From Halostagnicola kamekurae (lineage in GTDB: Archaea > Halobacteriota > Halobacteria > Halobacteriales > Natrialbaceae), in the NCBI RefSeq assembly GCF_900116205.1, contig NZ_FOZS01000003.1, positions 186,001 to 250,000 of the forward strand: DNA of 64,000 bases, written 5' to 3'. This document shows positions 28,873-36,394 of the stretch, piece after piece. A program made the translations under genes and the position numbers. Each line of letters begins with the position of its first letter. The stretch's first letter is position 1. The notes under the pieces are model-generated. The model had not been told where the DNA came from and did not search any database. It was given only the letters and a program-made list of their open reading frames with translations.

Positions 28873-28892
28873 ACACCACTGTGTCCGCTGTA
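28873..28892 (-). repeat. Origin box copy 4
   Basis: On the minus strand TACAGCGGACACAGTGGTGT. It forms an inverted pair with copy 5, with 20 bases between them. Confidence 0.85.
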
Positions 28893-28912
28893 GTGTGCTA
28901 CTCGACTTTCAG

Positions 28913-28932
28913 AACAGCGGACATCGTGGTGT
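28913..28932 (+). repeat. Origin box copy 5
   Basis: AACAGCGGACATCGTGGTGT; right arm of the inverted pair with copy 4. Confidence 0.85.
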
Positions 28933-29090
28933 GGTGAGAAAGTACCTATCCTCCGATAGCGAGATCCGAAACTCCCACGACGGTGGCGAAGTAGAGATAC
29001 GGCTCATACGAACCGGAGAACGGAGAAACGTTCACTGATGAAAGGACTGAGACCGATTCGGATTATTCTTAGATTGTTCGGAACACACCC

Positions 29091-29110
29091 ACCCCACTTT
29101 GTCCGCTGTT
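29091..29110 (-). repeat. Origin box copy 6
   Basis: On the minus strand AACAGCGGACAAAGTGGGGT. Confidence 0.75.
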
Positions 29111-29302
29111 CTCTCGAAATGGAGGGGTGGGATATGAGATAGTACGCCAACAGATTCTTTCCCATCACAAGAGGATTCATTTTGCTAATACACATCTACT
29201 ACCAACTGATATAGTCCTAGTACGGACTAGCTAGTTACATTAGGTTATAAATCTTCTCCTCTTAATACTACTCCGAAACTCCACACCCACTCATCTTCAC
29301 CG

Positions 29303-29322
29303 TTACAGCGGACATCATGGGG
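29303..29322 (+). repeat. Origin box copy 7 (diverged right half)
   Basis: TTACAGCGGACATCATGGGG; the left core is conserved and the right half is changed. Confidence 0.65.
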
Positions 29323-29357
29323 GGTGTGTGTCCCACCGATTAATATATAAAAGATAG

Positions 29358-29386
29358 AACAGCGGACACTCCGGACACGGTGGTTT
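29358..29386 (+). repeat. Origin box copy 8, expanded, overlapping the orc promoter
   Basis: AACAGCGGACACTCCGGACACGG followed by TGGTTTT. The left core and GTGG block are kept, but about seven bases are inserted and GGACAC is duplicated. It runs into the TATA-like box of orc1/cdc6. Confidence 0.6.
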
Positions 29387-29391
29387 TATAA
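29384..29391 (+). promoter_or_regulatory. TATA-like box of orc1/cdc6
   Basis: TTTATAAA about 34-41 bases before the ATG at 29425, at the end of origin box copy 8. Binding of the initiator there could repress its own gene (inference). Confidence 0.55.
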
Positions 29392-29424
29392 ACCATCGTG
29401 AGAATATATCATCTAAGAAAGCGA

Positions 29425-30702
29425 ATGGGTCTGTTCGAACGCGACACGGAAATCTACAAAAACCGGGATGCACTGCGCGAGGACTATCAGCCCGAAGAAC
29501 TCGTCGGACGGGACGAAGAGATTCAGATGTACCAGGCGTCACTCCAACCTGTTATCAACGGGGAGCAACCGAATAACGTCTTTCTCTACGGAAAGACTGG
29601 TGTCGGTAAAACGGCTGCAACCCGGTATCTCCTCTCGCATCTCGAGGAAGACGCGAACCAGTACGACGACATCGATCTCCACCTGACCTTTCTCAACTGC
29701 GACGGTCTGACGTCTTCGTATCAGATCGCGACGCGGCTGGTCAACGAACTCCGCGAGGAGACGAACCAGATCAGTACGACCGGGTATCCGCGGGCGACGG
29801 TCTACGAAATGCTGTGGGACGATCTCGACTCGATCGGTGGAACGAATTTGATCGTCTTAGACGAGGTCGACCACGTCGAAGACGATTCAATTCTGTACCA
29901 ACTCCCGCGAGCGCGTGCAAACAACAATCTCACCGAAGCAAAGATCGGAATCATCGGCATCTCGAACGACTTTTCGTTCCGGGACGACCTCTCGCCGAAG
30001 GTCAAAAGCTCACTCTGTGAGCAGGAGATCCACTTTCCGGCCTACGACGCCGGCGATCTTCAGAAAATCCTCGAACAGCGGGCGGAGGTCGCGTTCCACG
30101 ATGGGGTCATCGACGATGCGGTGATTCCGCTGTGTGCTGCCTACGGGGCGAAAGATGCGGGTGACGCCCGCCAGTCGATCGATCTGCTGATGAAAGCGGG
30201 CGATCTGGCTCGAGAGGAAGAGGTCGCCCAGGAGCAACAAGACGAGATCGTCATCACCGAAGAACACGTCGAGGCGGGTCGACACGACCTCGAGCGTGGT
30301 CGCATCGAGGAAGGGATCAACGGATTGACCCAGCACGGCCACCTCGTCCTCTATTCGCTGTTGACGTTACATCTCCAGAACGAGACCCCGATACGATCGC
30401 GCGACGTCCGACCTCGATACACCAATTTCGCCCAGCGGGCGGGACGCGACCCGCTGGTCCCTCGTCGCATGCGCGATCACCTCTCGGAGCTCGCGATGCT
30501 CGGACTCGTGTCCGTTACGGAGCGCAACGAGGGTCGCCGCGGTGGGACGTACCGCGAGTATACCCTCGATATGGACATCGAACTGATCCTCTCTGCCCTC
30601 GACGACGTGCTCGATGACGTCGGGATACACGACTCAGTTCAACGATATTTGACCGATAGCGAGTCACCCGATGGCGACACGTCGTTGTCGGAATTTCAGT
30701 AA
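29425..30702 (+). CDS. orc1/cdc6: Orc1/Cdc6 replication initiator
   Basis: Origin recognition and helicase-loading ATPase, 425 residues. The ATG at 29425 gives the familiar MGLFERDTEIYKNRDALRED start; a GTG 27 bases earlier is possible. Walker A is GKTGVGKT at 56-63 and Walker B LIVLDEVD at 142-149. The sensor-1 strand is IGIIGISNDFSFRDDL, followed by the initiator-specific region and the arginine-bearing sensor-2 helix (GDARQSIDLLMKAGDLA). A C-terminal winged helix covers roughly residues 300-410. It lies immediately right of the box cluster, so it very likely recognises those boxes. Haloarchaea carry several orc1/cdc6 paralogues, each often tied to its own origin. Confidence 0.95.
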   Translation: MGLFERDTEIYKNRDALREDYQPEELVGRDEEIQMYQASLQPVINGEQPNNVFLYGKTGVGKTAATRYLLSHLEEDANQYDDIDLHLTFLNCDGLTSSYQIATRLVNELREETNQISTTGYPRATVYEMLWDDLDSIGGTNLIVLDEVDHVEDDSILYQLPRARANNNLTEAKIGIIGISNDFSFRDDLSPKVKSSLCEQEIHFPAYDAGDLQKILEQRAEVAFHDGVIDDAVIPLCAAYGAKDAGDARQSIDLLMKAGDLAREEEVAQEQQDEIVITEEHVEAGRHDLERGRIEEGINGLTQHGHLVLYSLLTLHLQNETPIRSRDVRPRYTNFAQRAGRDPLVPRRMRDHLSELAMLGLVSVTERNEGRRGGTYREYTLDMDIELILSALDDVLDDVGIHDSVQRYLTDSESPDGDTSLSEFQ

Positions 30703-30773
30703 CGGGACTCCTTCGATTTCAGCAACGAGGCTTTTTCGTCCGAAAGCTTCACACGCGAGACCGTCTCCGATCA

Positions 30774-30793
30774 ACACCAGTATGTCCGCAGTA
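30774..30793 (-). repeat. Origin box copy 9, downstream of orc1/cdc6
   Basis: On the minus strand TACTGCGGACATACTGGTGT. It lies 71 bases after the orc stop; two short ACGGACTGCnGTA repeats follow within 40 bases. Confidence 0.6.
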
Positions 30794-30996
30794 ATTCCAC
30801 GGACTGCGGTACTCCCACGGACTGCAGTAACTCCTGTGGTGGAGATATACTGTGAAACAGACAGGGTGTCATAGAACAGTTCGCATGCCCTCTCTGTGAC
30901 TACTCGAGGAACGGTAAGTAGAGATGAACTACTCACTGGCCGTTGAAAGTCATACAGAGCGGACAATTTTTCACGCTCCTTCTATTTCAATCCATT

Positions 30997-31263
30997 ATGA
31001 ACCGACCATCTGTCTTTTATGGGTTTTCAGCAATTCTGGGAATAGCAATTGGTGTGGACGGCTTTATTTCGGGAACAACGGATGGTTTTGGTATTTTTGT
31101 CATGTTGGTGTGCGGTGGTGGAGCCCTGCTTGTCATCACATCACTGTACAAGACATTCTCAACTGACCCATCAGAGTTCCAAGTGCCGTTCTACGCTATT
31201 CTTGTAATGGGTCTTTGCGCCCTCATGGCCCTTCTCAGCGTCGTTCTACAGGTCGCCGGTTGA
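30997..31263 (+). CDS. Small hydrophobic membrane protein
   Basis: Predicted 88-residue protein of unknown function from the ATG at 30997 (MNRPSVFYGFSAILG). Three membrane helices are likely: about residues 5-25, 30-50 and 65-87 (FYAILVMGLCALMALLSVVLQVAG). GC content and codon use are clearly lower than in surrounding genes, suggesting recent acquisition. It lies between the origin gene and a flavoprotein gene, with no operon partner. The open frame also extends 54 bases upstream. Confidence 0.6.
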   Translation: MNRPSVFYGFSAILGIAIGVDGFISGTTDGFGIFVMLVCGGGALLVITSLYKTFSTDPSEFQVPFYAILVMGLCALMALLSVVLQVAG

Positions 31264-31589
31264 ATACTCAGAGTACTCCTATCATATTGGTTTAAAAATA
31301 AAATTGTTTTTCACTTCAGGATTGCGAGTGAAGAGTTCGCAGGTATAGTGAACAGATAATTCAGTTCGGATAGGACGAAAGGAACTCCATGTAGATTGCA
31401 CTATTCTTCCTCTTGAAACACATTCAATACGAACTTACCAGATCGTTAACCCTAAATCTGTTCATCTGACTCTCGTTCTGTTCCTCCGACTCTAATTTTG
31501 TCCGTCTACCGACATCTCCAAACTATGGTTGTTACTCAGTCTCATACGGGCTATTTTTCCGTCTGATCTGTGTATATCGGTGTGGTCCG
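31264..31589. other. AT-rich non-coding interval
   Basis: No gene is seen. The sequence right after the small membrane-protein gene contains an A/T run ending in TTGTTTTT, a plausible archaeal terminator. At about 31455-31495 two similar 20-base direct repeats (TCTGTTCATCTGACTCT and TCTGTTCCTCCGACTCT) occur. Confidence 0.5.
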
Positions 31590-32303
31590 ATGACGCGAAC
31601 CGCCACTCTCGTCGACACGTACCGCCTCGCGCCGCAAGTGAAAGGGTTTCGACTCCGTATTTCCGGTGAATCCCTCGAGTTCGATCCCGGACAACACACG
31701 ACGGTCCAGTTCGAGGCCGACGGCAAGGAGGTCGTGCGGCCCTACAGTCCCACGACCCTTCCCGGCACCGACGAGTTCGCACTCGCGATCAAGCGCTACG
31801 ACGACGGCCTCGCATCTTCGTACATGCATAGCCGATCTCCGGGTGACGAAATCGAAATCGGGGAGTTCGAGGGAAACCTTTCTCTCGAGGATCCGGACCG
31901 CGATATCGCCCTGCTCGCGAGCGGAACCGGTCTCACGCCGCTGCTTTCGATCCTCAGACAGTACGCGCGTGTCGGGAGCGGCGACGCACACCTCGTCTTC
32001 GGCGAGCGGACAAGTGACTCGATCTTCCATCGGAGCACGTTAGAGGAGCTCGCGGCGACGTACGCCTCCGTCGAGACGACCTACACGCTCTCGGATCCGG
32101 AGTGGGACTGGCTCGACCGGACCGGCTACGTACAGGAGCACCTCGAGGACCTCTTCGACGATTTCGAGTCCCGGGACTTCTACGTCTGTGGCGTCCCCGG
32201 TATGGTCGTCGAGACGGAAGACGAGCTCCGCGACCTCGGTACGCCGGAGGAACGGATCCACAGCGAGGGGTGGGAAGACGACGCAGTCGCTGAGGATTCG
32301 TGA
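31590..32303 (+). CDS. FAD-binding oxidoreductase, ferredoxin-NADP reductase type
   Basis: Flavoprotein of 237 residues moving electrons between NAD(P)H and a small carrier such as ferredoxin. The FAD-binding domain shows the RxYS signature in VVRPYSPTT near residue 50, and the NAD(P) domain begins with LLASGTGLTPLLSILRQ. The C-terminal FYVCGVPGMV segment is the pyridine-nucleotide strand typical of the family. Its natural partner is unknown. A Rieske protein lies 10 kb away but is not linked. The C-terminus is acidic. Confidence 0.9.
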   Translation: MTRTATLVDTYRLAPQVKGFRLRISGESLEFDPGQHTTVQFEADGKEVVRPYSPTTLPGTDEFALAIKRYDDGLASSYMHSRSPGDEIEIGEFEGNLSLEDPDRDIALLASGTGLTPLLSILRQYARVGSGDAHLVFGERTSDSIFHRSTLEELAATYASVETTYTLSDPEWDWLDRTGYVQEHLEDLFDDFESRDFYVCGVPGMVVETEDELRDLGTPEERIHSEGWEDDAVAEDS

Positions 32304-32354
32304 ACCCACTCGCCTCGAAACACATGGCGTGAACCGCCTCGGGGTCAAGTGGTT

Positions 32355-32454
32355 CGAGACGCCAAAGGCGTCTCGTCACTAAGCGAGATCGGAGATCCCG
32401 CGAGGTCCGCGAACCCGAAGGGTTCGCTTGATCCCGAAAGACTTCGTCTTTCGG
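32355..32454. repeat. Cluster of perfect hairpins (REP-like)
   Basis: Three perfect stem-loops with three-base loops lie within 100 bases: 32355-32375 (9-bp stem CGAGACGCC), 32409-32427 (8-bp stem GCGAACCC) and 32434-32454 (9-bp stem CCGAAAGAC). A weaker one (CGAGATC/GATC) sits near 32383. The first begins about 50 bases after the flavoprotein stop. They could act as a transcription end, or be a piece of a dispersed palindromic element or IS end; neither is proven. Confidence 0.7.
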
Positions 32455-32559
32455 ACGACTCCGAGGCACTCGGCTTGCTCCGCCTGTAGAGGCACCGCTC
32501 CAGTAGCCAAGGTGGGCGAGATTTTATCCAATTAGATGCTGAAAACTCTACTACTGTAC

Positions 32560-32613
32560 TTCACTGGCCACTGCACAAACATAATGCGAATTCACTGACC
32601 ATTGCACAAATAT
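32560..32613 (+). repeat. Two 23-bp direct repeats, 31-bp period
   Basis: TTCACTGGCCACTGCACAAA at 32560 (then CAT) and TTCACTGACCATTGCACAAA at 32591 (then TAT). Three mismatches in 23 bases. They lie 34-87 bases upstream of the antiporter start and may be operator sites. Confidence 0.6.
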
Positions 32614-32646
32614 GTCGAGAACTACCCTTGCTGAGTACGAGACCGG

Positions 32647-33648
32647 ATGATAGACGGCGGACTCGTTGCACTCGTCACGTTGGCTCTGAGCATCGTGGTC
32701 CTATGGATCGGTGCGGAGGTGTTCGTGTCCCACGCGGCCAGAGTGGCGCGGCGCTTCGGCCTCTCGGAGCTGGTCGTCGGCCTCACAGTGGTCGCGATGG
32801 GAACCTCGGCACCGGAGGCTGCCGTCAGTGTCGACGCCGCGCTCGCCGGAAACGGTGACATCGCGGTAGCGAACGTCGTCGGCTCGAACCTCTTTAACAT
32901 CGGAATCGTGCTCGGCGGGATCGCGGCCATCGTCGGCGTTCGAAGCTCAGCTCGGATGGTCCGCCGAGACGGAACGGCGATGGTACTTTCGACGCTGCTG
33001 CTGTTGGCGGTCCTGTGGGACCTCCGGGTTACCCGTCTCGAAGGGGTCGCCCTGCTCGTTGCGTTCGTCGGCTATATCGCAATTCTGTTCGTCCGACCGG
33101 ACGAATTGGAGGAAGATCCAATAAACGAACGGGGGGAGGGTTTGATGGACGAACCGGTAGAAGATTCGACGGACGAACCCGTGGAAGATCCAATGGACGA
33201 ACGCGGGGCAACGTGGCGGACGGCTCTCCTTCTCGTCGGCGGGCTCGGCACCATCGTCGTCGGTGCACACTTCCTCGTGGAATCGGCAGTGGCCGTCGCC
33301 GAGTCGGCAGGCCTCTCCGAGTGGGTCATCGGGGAAACCATCGTCGCAGTCGGTACTTCCACCCCGGAGATCGTCGCTTCCGTTGCCGCCGCCCGGAAGG
33401 GAATGGGCGATATCTCCGCCGGCAACCTCATCGGGAGTAACGTCTTCAATGCGCTGTTCGTTCTGGGCGTCACGTCGACGCTCACGCCTATCGCAATCGC
33501 AGCGACCGCCATCGGAACCACGGTCTGGCTGCTTGGTCTCTCCGTGCTCACCGCTTTGCTGCTCGGAACGGACAGGAAGTTAGGGCGACTCGAGGGAGCG
33601 ACGCTCATGGCGATCAACTTGGGCCGGTGGATACTCGACGTGGTGTAG
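32647..33648 (+). CDS. Calcium/sodium antiporter (CaCA family, YrbG type)
   Basis: Cation exchanger of 333 residues with two homologous halves. The alpha-1 repeat is VVGLTVVAMGTSAPEAAVSV with GNGDIAVANVVGSNLFNIG. The alpha-2 repeat is VIGETIVAVGTSTPEIVASV with GDISAGNLIGSNVFNALFVL. The conserved acidic residues (E in APEA and TPEI) are present. The loop between halves carries an acidic insert built from a repeated DEPVED unit. Direction and ion preference are not readable from sequence. The two 23-bp repeats upstream may control it. Confidence 0.92.
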   Translation: MIDGGLVALVTLALSIVVLWIGAEVFVSHAARVARRFGLSELVVGLTVVAMGTSAPEAAVSVDAALAGNGDIAVANVVGSNLFNIGIVLGGIAAIVGVRSSARMVRRDGTAMVLSTLLLLAVLWDLRVTRLEGVALLVAFVGYIAILFVRPDELEEDPINERGEGLMDEPVEDSTDEPVEDPMDERGATWRTALLLVGGLGTIVVGAHFLVESAVAVAESAGLSEWVIGETIVAVGTSTPEIVASVAAARKGMGDISAGNLIGSNVFNALFVLGVTSTLTPIAIAATAIGTTVWLLGLSVLTALLLGTDRKLGRLEGATLMAINLGRWILDVV

Positions 33649-33721
33649 TCACGGCCCCTCCATCAACCGACGCTTCTCGACCGAACGCGTTTCCCAACGA
33701 ATTCGAACCAGCCAACCCGCT

Positions 33722-33741
33722 AACAGCGGACGCGGTGGTGT
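33722..33741 (+). repeat. Origin box copy 10, distant from the origin
   Basis: AACAGCGGACGCGGTGGTGT followed by TCGAACG, about 3 kb right of the orc gene, in the gap between the antiporter and DUF2070 genes. Confidence 0.7.
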
Positions 33742-33835
33742 TCGAACGCCGGCAGTGACGCCCTCGAGCCCGTTTCCAGACGGTGAGAACAGACGACGGA
33801 GTACGACCGATACCATGATAGATTGCAGGCCGTTC

Positions 33836-35479
33836 TCAGAACACCAGTACTATCAGTAACAGATAGAACGCCGCGAGCGAGATGAGGATGAGCCTGATGA
33901 TGATGTTCACGCTGAAAACGAGACCGCTGTAATCGAGCTTGAGCAACCGCACCGGGTCGGATTGCCGGTTCGTGAGGCCGATACGCGCATTCGAGACGTT
34001 CTCGGAGGCGTTTTGAATAACCCCCTCGACCACGTCCGTTTCGACTTCGTCCATGTTCGCGAGTTCGTACACCGACGCGTGGGTATCCGTCGAGAACAAA
34101 ATCACTTCGTCGAACTCGTTCTCGAGTCGCTCGCGCAGCGCTCGCAGGTCGTCGGTGACGCCGTTCGTGTCGGTTCCGAAGACGAGGGTCGTCTGGGAGT
34201 CTACTTCTTCGACCAGCGCGACGACCGGATCCCCGTCGCAGTCGACGTCGAAACCGGCCTCGTACTCGTACGTGTCGAGACCGTCGAGCGTTTCGAGGAA
34301 ATCGTCGAAGTATCGCTTGAGTCGCGCGGCTTCTTCGGTTCCGTACTGGATCTCCGTATCCATCTCCGCGTGAATGTGGTGGTTGTGCATGTCCACCAGC
34401 AACACGTCATCTCTCGAGACGTCTCCCATGAAGATGCCCGGGTGATAGTCGTCTATTCCCTCGGCTTCGAAGAAGACGATCTTCGAGTCGTCGACGGTGC
34501 GCCCGTAAAAACGGACGTCGTCGTAGTCTTTCGAATACAGCCTCGAGGCGCGGGCCGTTTTCTCGGGTTCTCCGACGGCTTCTAGTATCTTCGTAGCGTC
34601 GGCTGGGTCGGCGAGGTCCTCTTTGTGCGTACAGGGGACGTGGAGGAAGAATCCGGCTCCGGTTTCGTTCAGGCTCTCGATCACTTCCTGACTGAGCTCG
34701 CCGCCGCCGAACCCGCCGAGCGGACCGGGGTGAACCCAGGGGGCGGCGAGCGTGAGCGAACGGCCGTTGTCGACTTCCAACGTCTGAACGTCGGGTTTCG
34801 AGATGTAACCCAGATCCAACGCCGATCGTTCGCCTTTCAGGAGGCTCGAGGTGAGTTCGAACGCCGAAACGTTCGCGTTGCTTCCGATCAGGTAGTCGAA
34901 CACTTTCAGGACGAGAACGAGAAACGCGACGACGCCGAGCAAGACACCGAAGTGGAGGAGGATCACGGAATCTTCGATACCGACGGCTCGTCCGATGAAG
35001 ACCTGAAATACGCCGATCAACAGAAGCGGCTGGAGAATCGAAACTGGAATTATCCGTTTCAATCGCTCGTGACCGACCGAGACGGTCAGTACGAGTACGT
35101 TCGTGAGACTCACCGTAATCAGCGCCAGCCAGATGATCCGCCAGGCGTTCGAGCCGGTGTCGGCACCGGAGAGGATCAGCGCATAGACGAAGACGAACAG
35201 CTGATTCGTCAGGGCGAGGAAATAACTCCAGTGACGGGGGTAGTCCGGGAGCACGTGATAGAAGAGTTCGGCGGGGACGAACGAGGGGACGAAATAGACC
35301 GAGAGCGCGATGAGCGGGATGATTCCGGGGAGCAATTCGACCGGCGCGAACGTGTTGAACGACAGGTACGTCACCGCCGCGTACACGGGACTCAAAACGA
35401 CCATCGCCGCGATCTGAACGGGAAGCGGTGGGAGACTGAAGACGATGTGCTTGAAGATGTCGACGTTGTCAGCGCCCAT
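33836..35479 (-). CDS. DUF2070 family membrane protein
   Basis: Archaeal membrane protein of 547 residues and unknown function. About six hydrophobic helices fill the first 200 residues. A large soluble domain follows, with HPGPLGGFGGGELS, FLHVPCTHKEDLADP and VDMHNHHIHAEMDTEIQYGT. A final helix pair ends the protein (VNIIIRLILISLAAFYLLLIVLVF). Histidines and acidic residues in the soluble part suggest a metal site. Most haloarchaea have one copy. No operon partner is evident. Confidence 0.85.
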   Translation of the reverse strand: MGADNVDIFKHIVFSLPPLPVQIAAMVVLSPVYAAVTYLSFNTFAPVELLPGIIPLIALSVYFVPSFVPAELFYHVLPDYPRHWSYFLALTNQLFVFVYALILSGADTGSNAWRIIWLALITVSLTNVLVLTVSVGHERLKRIIPVSILQPLLLIGVFQVFIGRAVGIEDSVILLHFGVLLGVVAFLVLVLKVFDYLIGSNANVSAFELTSSLLKGERSALDLGYISKPDVQTLEVDNGRSLTLAAPWVHPGPLGGFGGGELSQEVIESLNETGAGFFLHVPCTHKEDLADPADATKILEAVGEPEKTARASRLYSKDYDDVRFYGRTVDDSKIVFFEAEGIDDYHPGIFMGDVSRDDVLLVDMHNHHIHAEMDTEIQYGTEEAARLKRYFDDFLETLDGLDTYEYEAGFDVDCDGDPVVALVEEVDSQTTLVFGTDTNGVTDDLRALRERLENEFDEVILFSTDTHASVYELANMDEVETDVVEGVIQNASENVSNARIGLTNRQSDPVRLLKLDYSGLVFSVNIIIRLILISLAAFYLLLIVLVF

Positions 35480-35623
35480 CGTTACTCACCCATCGGCGGT
35501 GCCCTGTTTGAGGCCATCGTACTGTGACCTTCGTCCCATCGGAAGTATCTCTTTCCGTTTCAAGTGAACCCCTCGAGTCGAGTTTCGGCCGACCCTCGAG
35601 TCTCGAACCGGATCTCGACTCCT

Positions 35624-36394
35624 TCACACGGCTTCGACGCGCTCGAAGAGATACGTCCCGACGGCGACCATGATACCCGAAGAGAGCACGAGCGCCCCGA
35701 AGTCGAGGGCGACCGGATACGTCGAGCTACCGACCAGCACCGCGCGCAAGCCGTCGACGCCGTAGGTCAGCGGATTGGCCAGCGCGAGCACCTGAACCGG
35801 CTCGGGGAAACTCGAGATGGGGTATATCGCGCCCGAGAGGAAAAAGAGCGGGAAGATGATGAATTGAACGACGAGGCCGAATCCCTCGCTGTCGCTGAAC
35901 TGAGACGCGAGCGCCACGCCGAATCCGACGAAGGTGATCGCGATCAACACGAGAAAGACGACGGCGACCGGCAACGAGAGCGGGTTCGCGATCTCGAAGC
36001 CGAGCGGTATCGAGAGCAGGAGGATGAGGGTCGCCTGCACGAGCGCTGTCGTCGACCCGCCGGCGATTCGACCGAGGACGATAGAGGTGCGGCTTATCGG
36101 TGCGACCAGGATCTCCTTGAGAAAGCCGACGTCCTGGTCCGAAAGGATCGACAGACCGGCGAACGACGCACCGAACAACATCGTGAACCCGACCATTCCG
36201 GGGACGAGAAACTGGAGGTACTCGACGTCGTCGGGGAGGCCCGGAATAGCTGCTCCGTCGAATCCGAACGCCAGGAAGACGAGAAAGAGAAACGGCATCG
36301 CGATCGAGCCAATGATCCGAGACGGCGTGCGAACGAATCGTTTGAGATCGCGCAGCCAGAGCGCGTAGATTCCAAGGGGATCGACGACGTTCAT
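35624..36394 (-). CDS. ABC-2 type transporter permease (DrrB-like)
   Basis: Membrane subunit of an ABC exporter, 256 residues with six predicted helices. Typical segments are FVRTPSRIIGSIAMPFLFLVF at the N-terminus and FLKEILVAPISRTSIVLGRI, the ABC-2 motif region. The start overlaps the stop of the ATPase gene by four bases (ATGA), so the two are co-translated. Substrates of such pairs include drugs, lipids and polysaccharides; none can be assigned. Confidence 0.9.
   Translation of the reverse strand: MNVVDPLGIYALWLRDLKRFVRTPSRIIGSIAMPFLFLVFLAFGFDGAAIPGLPDDVEYLQFLVPGMVGFTMLFGASFAGLSILSDQDVGFLKEILVAPISRTSIVLGRIAGGSTTALVQATLILLLSIPLGFEIANPLSLPVAVVFLVLIAITFVGFGVALASQFSDSEGFGLVVQFIIFPLFFLSGAIYPISSFPEPVQVLALANPLTYGVDGLRAVLVGSSTYPVALDFGALVLSSGIMVAVGTYLFERVEAV

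Larger units (their letters stand above)
28204..29424. other. Replication origin region (candidate oriC) next to orc1/cdc6
   Basis: Non-coding region of about 1.2 kb upstream of an Orc1/Cdc6 gene. It holds eight copies of a 20-bp box in both orientations, including a same-strand pair 35 bases apart and an inverted pair 20 bases apart. An AT-rich stretch at about 29150-29290 could be the unwinding element. An origin beside its own initiator gene is the usual haloarchaeal arrangement. The box differs from the haloarchaeal origin boxes I remember, but I cannot search for it. Confidence 0.85.

Noticed and set aside
28394-29386. Origin boxes considered as a CRISPR array
   Set aside because: Spacing is irregular, copies occur on both strands, and there are no cas genes; they sit next to orc1/cdc6.
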